From: Neofusicoccum parvum
Lineage: Eukaryota; Ascomycota; Dothideomycetes; Botryosphaeriales; Botryosphaeriaceae
Assembly (NCBI GenBank): GCA_020912385.1
Contig: CP087206.1
Coordinates: 2,852,001-2,916,000 of the forward strand
DNA length: 64,000 nucleotides
Direction of reading: 5' to 3'
Shown in pieces: positions 54,831 through 64,000 of this stretch. The first letter of the stretch is position 1; every line of letters begins with the position of its first letter. The notes beneath the pieces were generated by a model, which was not told the origin of the DNA, did no database searches, and worked only from the letters and a program-made list of their open reading frames with translations. The translations under genes were made by a program, and so were the position numbers.

Positions 54831-57442
54831 CTAGAGCGCCTCCCCCGCCTCGAGCGCACGCGCCTCGCGGGGCCACACGCGCTTGTACAGGCTGACGCCC
54901 ACCGAGTCCTGCGGGTTGATGCGCCCGTCAAACGTCGCCTTGAAGTAGCCGTGCGTGCCCAGGCTCTCCTTGATGAACCCGCTGCGCCCGCGCTTCGTCC
55001 ACAGCTGCAGCGCCTTGAACCACTGCACGTCCTCCGAGTTGAAGAACATGTACCGCACCGTCACTACCCGCTTGTGGATCTTGTACGGGTGGCCCGTGAG
55101 AATGATGCGCTTCGAGATCACCCGTGACGTCGACGGCGCCAGCGACGTGCCCGTGCCGATGAGCTGCACCTCGCCCTCAGCATCAGCAGCCTTGTCAGCC
55201 TCCATCGCCGTGTCCTCGCCGTCTGCGCCCTCATCTTCTTCGGCCACAGCGCGCCTGAAGAAAAGTGCGGGGACAGAGCCCCAGGTGATTGGCGCCACAA
55301 ATGTTGCGATCGCGCTGCGTCCGGGATGCAAAAATCTGTCGAACTTGTGAACGTCGTTCGGTGTGTTCCCAGATGCCGAGAAGACTGGGTTGATTCTGAA
55401 GCGTCTGGGACCGCACTGCACAATCATCTCTTCCTTGCTCTTGATAGGCTCCTCGTAGTCTGAGCTGAGCGTGATGCTGTAGTTCACGGCAGTGCGCTTG
55501 TGCTCGTGGCGCAGAAGCGAGAAGAGAGCCAGCGTATGGGCCGGGTTGTATGTGCTTTGAAGAGATAGAGGCACGTTGCGAAGGTGCACGTTGACGCGGG
55601 TACCAGGCTGGACACCGCCAACGAGAGCTTCTCTCAGAACACGCGACTTTGCGCCCTTGTAGTCCGAAATCTCCAGAAGTCGTCTCCAGTAGTCCGGCTC
55701 GTACGGCCTGTCTTCATCTGTCTCCCAGGTGCTCGTCCTCAAGCTCTTCAATCCTCTGTATTTGATGAGACGCTCCCGCGCAAGAACCTGCGGGTGTAGT
55801 TCGATTTCGTCGGGGAACTCAAGATCGTCTTCCGCCTCTTTCTTGCGTTCGGTGCGGTATGCTTCGATCTGCTCGGCCTCATCATCGGGAGACGGATCCA
55901 TAAACATTTCGGACTGCGGGTATTCCGAAGGAGCAGCCTCCGTTGGCTCTCTGCCATTGATGTCTAGGCCCTCCATTCCATCGGCTGGGTTGGCTGGACC
56001 GTCCATGTCGAAATCTCCATCATCATCCCCTGCCACGCTCTCGAGGTCAGACCCGGAATCCGAAAGTTCATCGATGTACCACGCAGACTGGTATTTGGAC
56101 GTTCCCCTCGGTAATCTCTTGGGGCGCGGGGCCTCCTCGTCCTCAGAGAAGTAGTGGTGATCGTCCAGGAGCACACCCTTACGCTCTGAAGGCGCGATGG
56201 AGACTGGGTAGTCGTCGGCATCCTCCATAACCGCCTCCTCTGGCGCAAGTTCGGCCAAATCATCCTGGTCCTCGGTCGGCTGGTCCAATACGGCGTCCTG
56301 GCCCTCCATATCGACGGCCATATCCTCACCCTTGCCCTTCTTACGGGTCGCAAGGGGAGCAGCAGTGATCTTCTCGATCTGGAACGTGCCCCAGTCTCCA
56401 ACCTCTACCAGCCTGTCTGCCTTCAGACCCTTGCCTCTCACCACACCCGTGAGTACGACATCGCCCTTTGCTTCCTCCTCAGTCGCTGCCGCCTTGCCAC
56501 TAGGCCATCTGACATCCTCCACAGCCATCCAGCTGCGCTCTTCCCTCCACCTAACACCCTTCGGCATACTTGTGCAGAGCGACCGCATAAGGTTCAAGCA
56601 TTCCTGCCTGTTATCCAGCGAGTGCACCTTCTCCTGCGCGGGGAAGAAGTGCGTGATGAACGACTTGAGGGACCCGAGGATCTGAGGACGGCGCTTCGCA
56701 GGCTCAGCCGAATCAAGACCCTAAAAGAAACGAATCAGCCCCGGCCACCAAAGCCAACACGCGTGATAAAAACGCAGCCATACCTGAACCGCAGCCAGCA
56801 CGTTCGACACGCCCTGGCTCTCCACGCTCCTCAGCACCAGCTCCCCCAGCGCATCGACCTCCTGCTCGGCGCTGAGCACGAACAGCACAAAGTCCGCGAC
56901 GCGGCACGCGTCCAGCGCCTGCAGCAGGCCCCTCCCGACGACCAGGTACTGCACGCGCTGCTTGAAGCGCTCGACCTCGACGCGCAGCGCGCCCTGCTCG
57001 GGCACGTCCGCGGCGCCCACGTCGAGGTCGAGGCAGCCGTTCAGGCTGCCGACCGCCAGCCTGCCCGACACGTCGTCGGCCAGCGGCACGACCGCCACGA
57101 CGCGCGGCGCGCCGTCGCGCCCCGCGAACACCCGCGTCGCCTCGACGTGCTCGGCGTGCTTGCCCACGCGCTTCTGCTTGGCCTGGTTGCGCCGGTCCAG
57201 CTTCGACAGCACCTGCTGGTGCGGCGTGCGGCGGGCGCCGCGGTCGCCCGAGTCGATCTTGCCTGGTGTGCCGGGAGGGTCAGTACGGTCGCCTGTTCGA
57301 GGTTTGGGAAGGGGAGTGGGAGGCTCTGCGCACCCTTGCTTTGCTCCTTCAGCGCGCTCTTGCTGGCGTGCCGCGACTTGTAGGGCTTGTGCGACACCTT
57401 GGTGGTGCTGCGGTGGTGGTGTTGGCCGTCCATGGGGGCCAT
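54831..57442 (-). CDS. TSR1: Ribosome biogenesis protein Tsr1 (40S maturation)
   Basis: Three exons on the minus strand: 57442-57334, 57262-56784 and 56720-54831, giving 825 aa. Starts MAPMDGQHHHRSTTKVSHKP with the basic N-terminus typical of Tsr1/Bms1. The GTPase-like domain follows (VVAVVPLADDVSGRLAVG ... DFVLFVLSAEQEVDALGELV) but without a P-loop, as known for Tsr1. Then the AARP2CN region, an acidic insert (EDEEAPRPKRLPRGTSKYQS leading to AWYIDELSDSG), and the C-terminal DUF663 region (EYPQSEMFMD, YRGLKSLRTSTWETDED, MFFNSEDVQWFKALQLWTK, GTHGYFKATFDGRINPQDSV, LYKRVWPR). Family role: a GTPase-like factor bound to pre-40S particles in nucleolus and cytoplasm, blocking premature subunit joining. 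Length is close to the yeast protein (788 aa). The MAPMDG start has a good context, and both introns restore conserved blocks (ALKEQSKGKIDSGDRGARRT). Confidence 0.95.
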
Positions 57443-57895
57443 CTTGCTCCCGCCGCCGCCCGCTTTGAACCGGAAGGGTATGCTCGCCAGATTGGGTGAC
57501 TGGTGGTTGCTGCGCGCTGCAGGTCGAGTTTGAATTTGTCGCGGTGACTGACGCACGGAATTTTTGGCGATGTGGGTTGCCCGCCCGCCCGATAAGACTC
57601 GTTATCGAGTCTTGCAGGGATCATGCCCCGGAGAAAAGTCATGGCCGTGCGAGCGTGGAAGACCGTGCTGGAATGTGACGCTGGAGGGCATGCACGTCCA
57701 TGGAGATGCTGAATATTGCGTGCTGAAGAAAAAAATGTTTGGTGGCTAATATGATCAAGTCTACAGATGCGATAAACTTTTTTCCCATCTCTCAACTCCA
57801 AACGCCAGGCTTCCGCTCTCATTACCACCAGGTATCTTGCGCAAAGCTCAAATCCTAGTCATGCTACTCTACCTTTTCGACCCGGAACCCACTCC
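57443..57895. other. Intergenic, 0.45 kb
   Basis: Promoter of TSR1 and the 3' region of ARG8; no gene seen. Confidence 0.5.
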
Positions 57896-59380
57896 TTACT
57901 TCTTGAATACAGCATTCATGGCATCTTCCAAAATGTTGATACCCTGCTCAATCTCCGCCTCGCTGATAATCAACGGAGGAACGAACCTGAGCGTGTTCGT
58001 ACCGCAAGTGATGATGAGCAGACCACGCTCACGAGCAGCAGTCAGGATGGGCGTGGGGTCCTGGTTCAGCTGAAGACCCAGAATCAGACCCTTGCCCCTG
58101 ATCTCCGTAATCACGTCAGGGAAGCGCTGCTTCAGCTTCTCGAAGTGCTGGCGGAAGATCTGCTCCTTCTTCAGGACCGACTGGTGCAGCTGCGGGTCTG
58201 CCAGCCTGCCAACGATGTCGTGTGCCAGTCTGCAAGCCAGCGGGTTGCCTCCGAAGGTGGTGCCGTGGTCTCCGGGCTTAATCTTCGACACGACGAAGTC
58301 GTTGACGATGGTGGCGCCAATGGGGAAGCCGTTGCCGAGAGCCTTCGCCGTTGTAAGGATGTCCGGGTGCGCCTCCTTGGGCAGCGCGGCGTGCGCCCAG
58401 ATTTGACCGGTGCGACCGAGACCGCTCTGAATCTCGTCGTAAATGAGGACTGCGCCGACCTCGGTGCAACGCTTGCGGAGAGCAAGCAGGAACTCGGGCG
58501 TCGCAACATTGACACCACCCTCACCCTGAATGGGCTCAATTATGACACCGCAGGTGCTCTCGGTCACCAGCGATGGAATTGCTTCGATGTCGTTGTAGGT
58601 GCCATATCTGAATCCAGGCACCATGGGCGCGAAAGGCTTCTGGTACTTGGGGTTCGGGGTCGCGGACAGGGAGCCCATGGTGCGGCCGTGGAAGGAGCTG
58701 TGGAAGGAAACGAGCTCGTACTTTTCACCCGACGGGTCAAGCTCCTTGCCGACCTTGCGCGCGAACTTGATGGCCGCCTCGTTCGCCTCTGAGCCCGAGT
58801 TGCAGATGAAGGTCTTCTCGGCAGTGTGCATGCCACCGCCAGCCACCGTCTTCTCGACCAGCAGCTTAGACAGAGCACCGGTCCAGGGGTTGTGGTAAAG
58901 GTTCGAAGTATGGATGAGGGTCTGCGCCTGCTCGGCCATCAACTTGACCATTTGCGGGTCGCAGTGGCCGAGCGCATTCACGGCAATACCGGCCGTGAAG
59001 TCCAGGTACTTGCGGTTCTCCACATCGTAAAGATAGCAACCCTCTCCCTTGTGGAACATAGGCGGTGGGCGAACGTAGGTAGGGACCATGTACGGCATCT
59101 GGTCATTGACTAGGCGGGTCGTTTGCGAGTCGGCAGCAGGGTCGGGGGTCGCAAGAGAAGCCTCCCTCTGCGCATGGTAGGTTAGCAACGGCCAATGGGT
59201 CGGAAGTTCACCCCGCGAGCATCATCTCACCTCGATAGACTCCTTTACGCCGTTGGGCAAGCTCGAAGCTGCCGTTGCCGCGGATGACGCATAACGCTGG
59301 ACAGAGACGGGCGCGAAGGCGAAAGGCCTGGGGGCGCGCAGAGCAGCGCAAACGCGCTTGGAACCAAGTCGCAATGCCAT
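57896..59380 (-). CDS. ARG8: Acetylornithine aminotransferase, mitochondrial
   Basis: Two exons on the minus strand: 59380-59231 and 59167-57896, giving 473 aa. Exon 1 encodes a mitochondrial targeting sequence (MALRLGSKRVCAALRAPRPF with Arg, Ala, Ser and no acids) up to GVKESIE. The class-III PLP aminotransferase core follows: MVPTYVRPPPMFHKGEGCYL, DFTAGIAVNALGH, FICNSGSEANEAAIK, SFHGRTMGSLSAT, IIEPIQGEGGVN, YDEIQSGLGRTG (PLP-stabilising Asp), TTAKALGNGFPIGA with Schiff-base K325, and GTTFGGNPLACRLA. Reaction: N-acetylornithine + 2-oxoglutarate to N-acetylglutamate semialdehyde + glutamate, in the reverse of its biosynthetic direction. It is a step of arginine synthesis in the matrix. Ornithine aminotransferase is related, but the GIAVNALGH and NSGSEANEAA context fits the ArgD/Arg8 type. 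Expected to be under general amino-acid control, though I did not verify a GCN4-type site. Confidence 0.94.
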
Positions 59381-60500
59381 TGTGAACGGAGTGGAGAAGC
59401 GAAGGAAAGCGAAAAAGAGGAACGAGAAGACGTATCTGCGGCAAGAGCAACGGCGACCTAGAAGTCAAAATGAGGCGATGAGTCGTCGGGATGCTGAAAA
59501 ATGCCGCTATCGATAAATGGCGCCCGCGCCGATTTCGCAGTGCGGAGACCCTGCTTCTCCGCGCCATTTCCTGGCAACCAGAACTCGCCGCCTCCAGATG
59601 GTGCCTGCCGCGGACCATGTTCTACTCTTTTAGCACTCTGTTGGACCCGGACCGCCTGTCGCCCGTTAATTCCACCGTCGTTTTACTGCTGTCGTCCTAC
59701 TACGAGCACCGTTTTCCTGAGACACCAAGGTGCAACGTGTGATACTACACGCTGATGGTTTGTGTGTCGGTTGCATTGCAACATCATGGCGAGCGGGGCG
59801 TATCGAATTATCTGAAGTAGAAGCTCATAGAGGTGAAGCTGCAATAAACAGTCTAGCAGCCCCTTTCAATTGAATGCTCTACCCATCTACAGAGATCTGT
59901 GCTCCTGCTGCGCTGCTCTGCTAAGAAGGCCCTTTATGTGGAGCTATGGCCTCCTGCGGTCATTATTACATACATCCGGGCGACAGCTTGGTGCTCCTGA
60001 CTACTTAGACGTCAAGTTTGGATCCCATCCCGTTAGAATTCCAGCAGTCGACTTTCTCTGCAGCTCGTGCGATCGGACAACAAAGGCCATAGATGCCGCT
60101 TACTTGATACTGAGTCGTACTACTACGATTCAGGCCTCCTTTTTGGGCAATAGTCTCACTGATGTGGCTTTGATCCGTGGGCTTTTATGCCGCTGGTTAG
60201 AGGATAGCGATTTCTGCTGACTGTTGTTACCTTGTTCCACCCCATACTCGTCATTGTGTCACCAGGAGCTTGATCACATGCATCGCACATCATGGGAAAC
60301 ATAGACATGGCGGAGGTCACCTAGATAAACCTGGAACTCAAAGAAGTCAATCAATGCCACAAGGCGCGAAACACTTGCCAAAGCTATGACGTCGAGGGTT
60401 CTCTGCGCAAGACGGGAAAGCGGCCCCTGACAAAGTCACAGGCATTTACGCCAGTAGGGCCGCCATGGCCACTGATCTCCGATCGGTCCTATCTTCCGTG
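59381..60500. other. Intergenic, 1.1 kb
   Basis: Upstream of ARG8 and before the hydrolase remnant. A 116-codon frame at 59870-60220 (+) has no recognisable domain. Composition is average. Confidence 0.4.
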
Positions 60501-60516
60501 CCCCAGGTTACCTGGA

Positions 60517-61537
60517 ATGGATCATAAGGAGCAAATCGAGGTACCCGTGCGTGATGGAACCGACATCACGGCTATAGTACACAAGCCGTCAAATACTTTG
60601 GCCAGCAACCTCGAGCCTCTCGCTATTGTTTGACTTAGAGGCGGCCATGTACTCGGTATCCCGCAGATGGAAGAGTCCAGCTCCCTCACGCTGGTCCGCA
60701 ACCACGCTTGCGTTGCCGTCAGTATTGACTGCCGACTTGCACTAGAGCATCCCTTGGCCGTTCCAGCCGAGGACTCTTGGGGTTCTCTAAAACAGGTACG
60801 CGTATCCTCTGCGGAAAGCTACTCCTGTTGATAGGAAACATGTCTGAATAGATACCAGTCAGTCGCGCATGCGTCTCAGCCTGAGGCAGACGCGTCGACG
60901 GGGTTTCCCATTGGGGGAACTTCGGTTGGCGCCAATGTTGCTGCAGTACTGTCTCATCTGGCGCGTGACGAAAGATCGAGCCCATGTTCGACCGACGTCT
61001 CTCTCGCAATTCCGGATATGTTATCCACGGGTGCAGAGGTATTGAGGAGAGAACTGAGGCGGGAGAACCGGCAGCGATGCTTCCCGCGTCGGAGAGTATT
61101 GCACAGCTGACTGCCAGAAGCTCAACTCGCATGGTTTAGCAGAGGTAGTTTACACCTGCGGGGCGAAAGCAACTATCTGGGAGGAATGAAATATTCCAGG
61201 CTACCGTGTCGTATCCGGATGGATGTTTCAATCCCTCAGGAGTAGGTCCCCTGCTTTTGGTAGCACCACGCGACCAAGACCTCGGATCGTCCAGGTACTT
61301 AACTACCAAAGCGACAACTCTTCTCCACTGGCGGCTCCGCTCAATCAGCCTGCCGGCCATGAAAACCTGCTGCGGAAACGCCAACGGATTTGCGGGATGG
61401 ACCCGCTAGACGAAGGATTGCTGTACGAGTGTGGGGTGGAGACAAAACTGGACTTCTATCCGGGGCTGCCGCACGGATTCTGGGGATTGTGTCCGCAGCT
61501 TGAGGCGTCCAAGACGGCGAACGCAGACGGGGTCTAG
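60517..61537 (+). pseudogene. Broken alpha/beta-hydrolase (fold-3, HSL-like) gene
   Basis: Remnants follow the family order. EQIEVPVRDGTDITAIVHKP comes first. An in-frame TGA at 60631-60633 sits exactly where the oxyanion-hole HGGG motif should begin, and the His is replaced (reads LRGGHVLG). Then QMEESSSLTLVRNHACVAVS, RLALEHPLAVPAEDSWGSLK, an apparently intact intron from about 60793, GGTSVGANVAAVLSHLARDE with the nucleophile Ser, and a frameshift near 61030-61060. The C-terminal part resumes in another frame (NSSPLAAPLNQPAGHENL, CGMDPLDEGLLYE, VETKLDFYPGLPHGFWGL) with the catalytic Asp and His, ending at TAG 61535. Intact relatives are about 330-350 aa fungal esterases/lipases. At least one nonsense and one or more frameshift changes argue for a pseudogene rather than a mis-spliced gene. 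The lost substrate is unknown. Confidence 0.82.
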
Positions 61538-62678
61538 GGCCTCGACTCGCTGGTTTCTGGCCACGGGTCCATCTAGAATAAGCAGAGGCGGATGCCGTCT
61601 GTGGTGGAGTCTTGGCTAGAGTCAGAGTCAGGTCAAGGTTTTTGATGCTTATGTGTAAGCTTGCTGGTCAGGACATTAATCAATCTGTACCATCGTTAAG
61701 AGCGGCGCGGTATTGCGGGCACTGCGGGTCGCTTGTGGCAGATTGGGCCAGTGTGGCCCCTGGGAAACGTCAGCTTCAGCCACGCGGGGGCTGTTTGGGA
61801 CTGTGCATCGGGAGTGTTGCGCAGGTCGGAGATGATGGGCAGGCGGAGTCGTGTGCAGGCAGGGCGGTGACGGCGGGTGGGAACCGGCTGGGGGCTGGCA
61901 GCTGGCGTCGCGTGCCGCTATCTCCGAAAGTCATGGCCGGGATGCGCCAAAGCCAACGCGGCGGGCTCGAAGCGTCTGCGCCGACAAGCGTTGTCGACAG
62001 CGCCGCGACGGGCCACCGCGAAGTTTCAAAACGCCGACTTCCGGCGCGCGTGTCGGCGGCGCAGCTGCGACGACGACGCGGGCGGGCACAGCGGGCTTCG
62101 CAGCAACGGCTCGCCACGACGCGGCCGCTATCTCCGCAGAGTTTTCGCGTCGTGTCGTATAAGACCGAGCACCGCCAAGGCGCTGGGCGGGAGTGGCTAA
62201 GCTTTGCGGCTTCCCCGGCGGGTCCAACGCTCGTCGCCAGGCCGGAAAGTCGGCAGCCAACGTCGCGGTATGACGCGCGCTCTCACGGCAGCCGTGTCGA
62301 GCTGCAGCGCGTGCCTGTTGCGGCGTTGGTTTGGCGCCCGGAGTGTCAGCGGCCGCCAGTGGTGCTGCTGCTGGCCCAATGGGCATGGGGTGGCACCGCT
62401 GGCGGAGCCCCTGCGTAGATTACACCGAGCCAGCTTACCGCGGACGTAGTGCATACGCAAGCCTTACCACCAGCCTCCATGCCAGGTCTGACGCGCGGCG
62501 GTCCTGACGGAGCACGCCATGCTGGTGAGCCGCACCCGCGGCCCGCCTGGTGCGCCGCATCCTGTATTTACTGTGCCCGGCGCCCTCTGCTGATCACCAC
62601 CGCTTCCTCGTGCCCTTCTCTGAAGACCGTTCGCTCCGGCCGCCGCGCCTCTGCCTCCGCCCGCCCCCGCCCCCAGCC
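61538..62678. other. Intergenic, 1.1 kb
   Basis: GC-rich upstream region of the SGNH hydrolase gene. Frames such as 61612-62418 (+) are open through composition only. The last 100 bp before the ATG at 62679 are pyrimidine-rich (CCTC/CCCGCC), as is common in fungal promoters. Confidence 0.45.
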
Positions 62679-63967
62679 ATGAGGACCGTCACCCGCTTCC
62701 ACGTCCTCGTCTTCTGTGCCGTGTGCACCGTCGTGTACATCGGCTGGGTCCTGCCCTCGCTGCAGGTCCCGGGCCGCGTGCAGAAGGCCTTCTCCGGCTC
62801 CAAGAGGCGCATTGTGGTCTTCGGCGACTCGTGGTCTGACACTGGCGACTACCGCGTGCAAATCCCCGCAAAGAACCCCCAGCACAACATCAGCCGCCCT
62901 TTGTGGACCGAGGCCTTGTGCAAAGAGGTACGTCGGGCCGCGGTGTCGCATTCGCCCTAGGCTGACCAGTTAGCTGCTGTGCGACGGAATCGACAATTTT
63001 GCCAGGTCGTCGGGCTCGCAGGACTTCAAAGAGCACCCCGATGCTGTCTTGGACACCGACATGCTCGCCAATGTCACGAATCAGCACCCCGAGAACCACA
63101 AGTTCCTTGCCGATCTCAAGAAACAGGTTCAGCAGTGGATCAACGTCGAGAAGCAGACTGGCCGGATCGCCGCTCGCCAGGACGGCAAGGAATGGACCGT
63201 TTTCACCGTCTTCTTTGGCACCAGCGACATCTGGCAGTACACCTCGAGCGACGACAAAGCCAGCGACGACGACATCCGGGAGACCATGCGCGCCTTGTTC
63301 GCCCAGCTTGACGTAATCGCCGAGCACGTGCAGGCGCGCCCGCACGTCGTGCTGCCCAAGATCGTAGACATCTCGTTCCTGCCGGCGTTTGCGCTGCAGC
63401 CCCTGGACTTCCCGGACCGCCAGCAGCGCGCCGTCTCCCTCACCGAGAAGTGGAACGGCGAGCTGGAGAAGGCCGCGCGGGACTGGACGGGCGGCTACGT
63501 CCACCTGCTCGAGACGGACAAGTGGCTGCTGAACCTCATCCGCGAGCAGCAGATGCACAAGATTGGCATCTCCGACGAGCGCGGCGAGGGCAAGGGCAAC
63601 CCCAAGTTCCGCGAGGTCAGGAGCCCGTGTGTGCCGTTGCCGCAGACCGGGGCGCAGTATCCGTTTGACATGGGCGACGCCAACAGCAATCGGACGGAGC
63701 CCTGCGAGGACGCGTCTCACTATCTGTTCTGGTAAGAAGTCCTCCTTTTTTGTTTTCGTCGTGCTGGTTCGAGGCATACTGACACCTTGTTCCAGGGATG
63801 GCGTGCACCTGTCGGGAAGGGCACACAAGCTGCTCGCCAGCGAAGCGGCCGACCTCGTCGCCACCAACTACACGTTCAACCTCAACGCCCTACGCAAGTA
63901 CGACATCGAGCGGGCAGAGACGGCGCAAAAGATGGAGCAGGAGAATGGAGAGCACTCGACGGCGTAA
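62679..63967 (+). CDS. SGNH/GDSL hydrolase with N-terminal membrane anchor (carbohydrate-esterase-like)
   Basis: Three exons, 62679-62927, 62974-63731 and 63796-63967, giving 392 aa. A hydrophobic segment at about residues 7-26 (FHVLVFCAVCTVVYIGWVLP) after a short basic N-terminus fits a type II membrane anchor or uncleaved signal. Block I is VVFGDSWSDTG with nucleophile S51. Block III is FFGTSDIW, where the usual Asn of GxND is replaced by Ser or shifted. Block V is DGVHLS with D337/H340. The layout matches fungal SGNH esterases acting on carbohydrates or acyl groups in the secretory pathway; the substrate is unknown. The second intron splits the block V Trp codon (TG|G). The C-terminus (YDIERAETAQKMEQENGEHS) is a charged helix. 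Unlike the broken hydrolase upstream, this one is intact. Confidence 0.9.
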
Positions 63968-64000
63968 AAGTGCCGTCAGAAAGCACGGAGAGCAGCGCAT

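Noticed and set aside
61612..62418. 268-codon plus-strand frame between the hydrolase remnant and the SGNH gene
   Set aside because: Arg/Ala/Gly-rich, no domain, many competing frames; looks like GC-rich promoter sequence.
1..64000. CRISPR arrays, operons, tRNA or rRNA genes
   Set aside because: No direct-repeat/spacer pattern, no Shine-Dalgarno-led gene strings, and no tRNA B-box (GGTTCGANTCC) with a matching cloverleaf seen; the window is eukaryotic.

Overview
This 64-kb window is nuclear DNA of a filamentous ascomycete (Pezizomycotina). Evidence: about 55 short introns (mostly 46-75 bp, GT..AG with CTAAC/CTGAC-like branch sites), fungal-only families (two Zn2Cys6 regulators, an Stc1-domain protein, a Gag1-clamp protein, a BBE-type FAD oxidase), GC-rich genes, and a fungal-type solo LTR. 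A dothideomycete is my guess, but the sequence alone does not settle the class.

Layout. 0.3-5 kb: a CLN3/Btn1 vacuolar membrane protein and a small C2H2-finger protein, both +. 6.4-14.9 kb: a DUF300/TMEM184-type membrane protein (-), a Zn2Cys6 regulator (+), a methyltransferase-like protein with C-terminal membrane segments (-), a second Zn2Cys6 regulator (-) and a small unknown protein (+). 15-18 kb is a 3-kb stretch without a recognisable gene. 17.8-22.2 kb: an unknown protein with a candidate PP1-docking motif (-), divergent from a DNA polymerase iota homologue (+) split by tiny exons. 22-28.7 kb is gene-poor. It holds one doubtful proline-rich protein, a 1.6-kb stretch with no ORF of 60 codons, and a 432-bp solo LTR with a perfect 5-bp target duplication, 637 bp upstream of a secreted FAD oxidase gene.

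31-41.6 kb: RAD7 (-), an Stc1-like gene (-), a ten-exon zinc alcohol dehydrogenase (+), and a DUF7514-like protein (-). 44-49.3 kb: a STE11-type MAPKKK (+) and the RFC3/Rfc5 clamp-loader subunit (+). 50-59.4 kb: an unknown two-TM protein (+), a Gag1-clamp protein, TSR1 and ARG8 (all -). 60.5-61.5 kb: a broken alpha/beta-hydrolase gene. 62.7-64 kb: a membrane-anchored SGNH hydrolase (+).

Most genes are conserved housekeeping genes in mixed orientation, with no biosynthetic cluster or defence island. Three concern genome maintenance (POLI, RAD7, RFC3) and one heterochromatin/RNAi (Stc1), but they are not an operon-like unit. The least ordinary signals are gene-structural: a RAD7 start codon apparently split by an intron, 17-25-nt microexons and a GC-AG intron in the polymerase gene, the LTR insertion, and the decayed hydrolase. 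I found no convincing undescribed multi-gene system. All exon boundaries below were read by eye from splice signals, frame and family alignment from memory; no database search was run.
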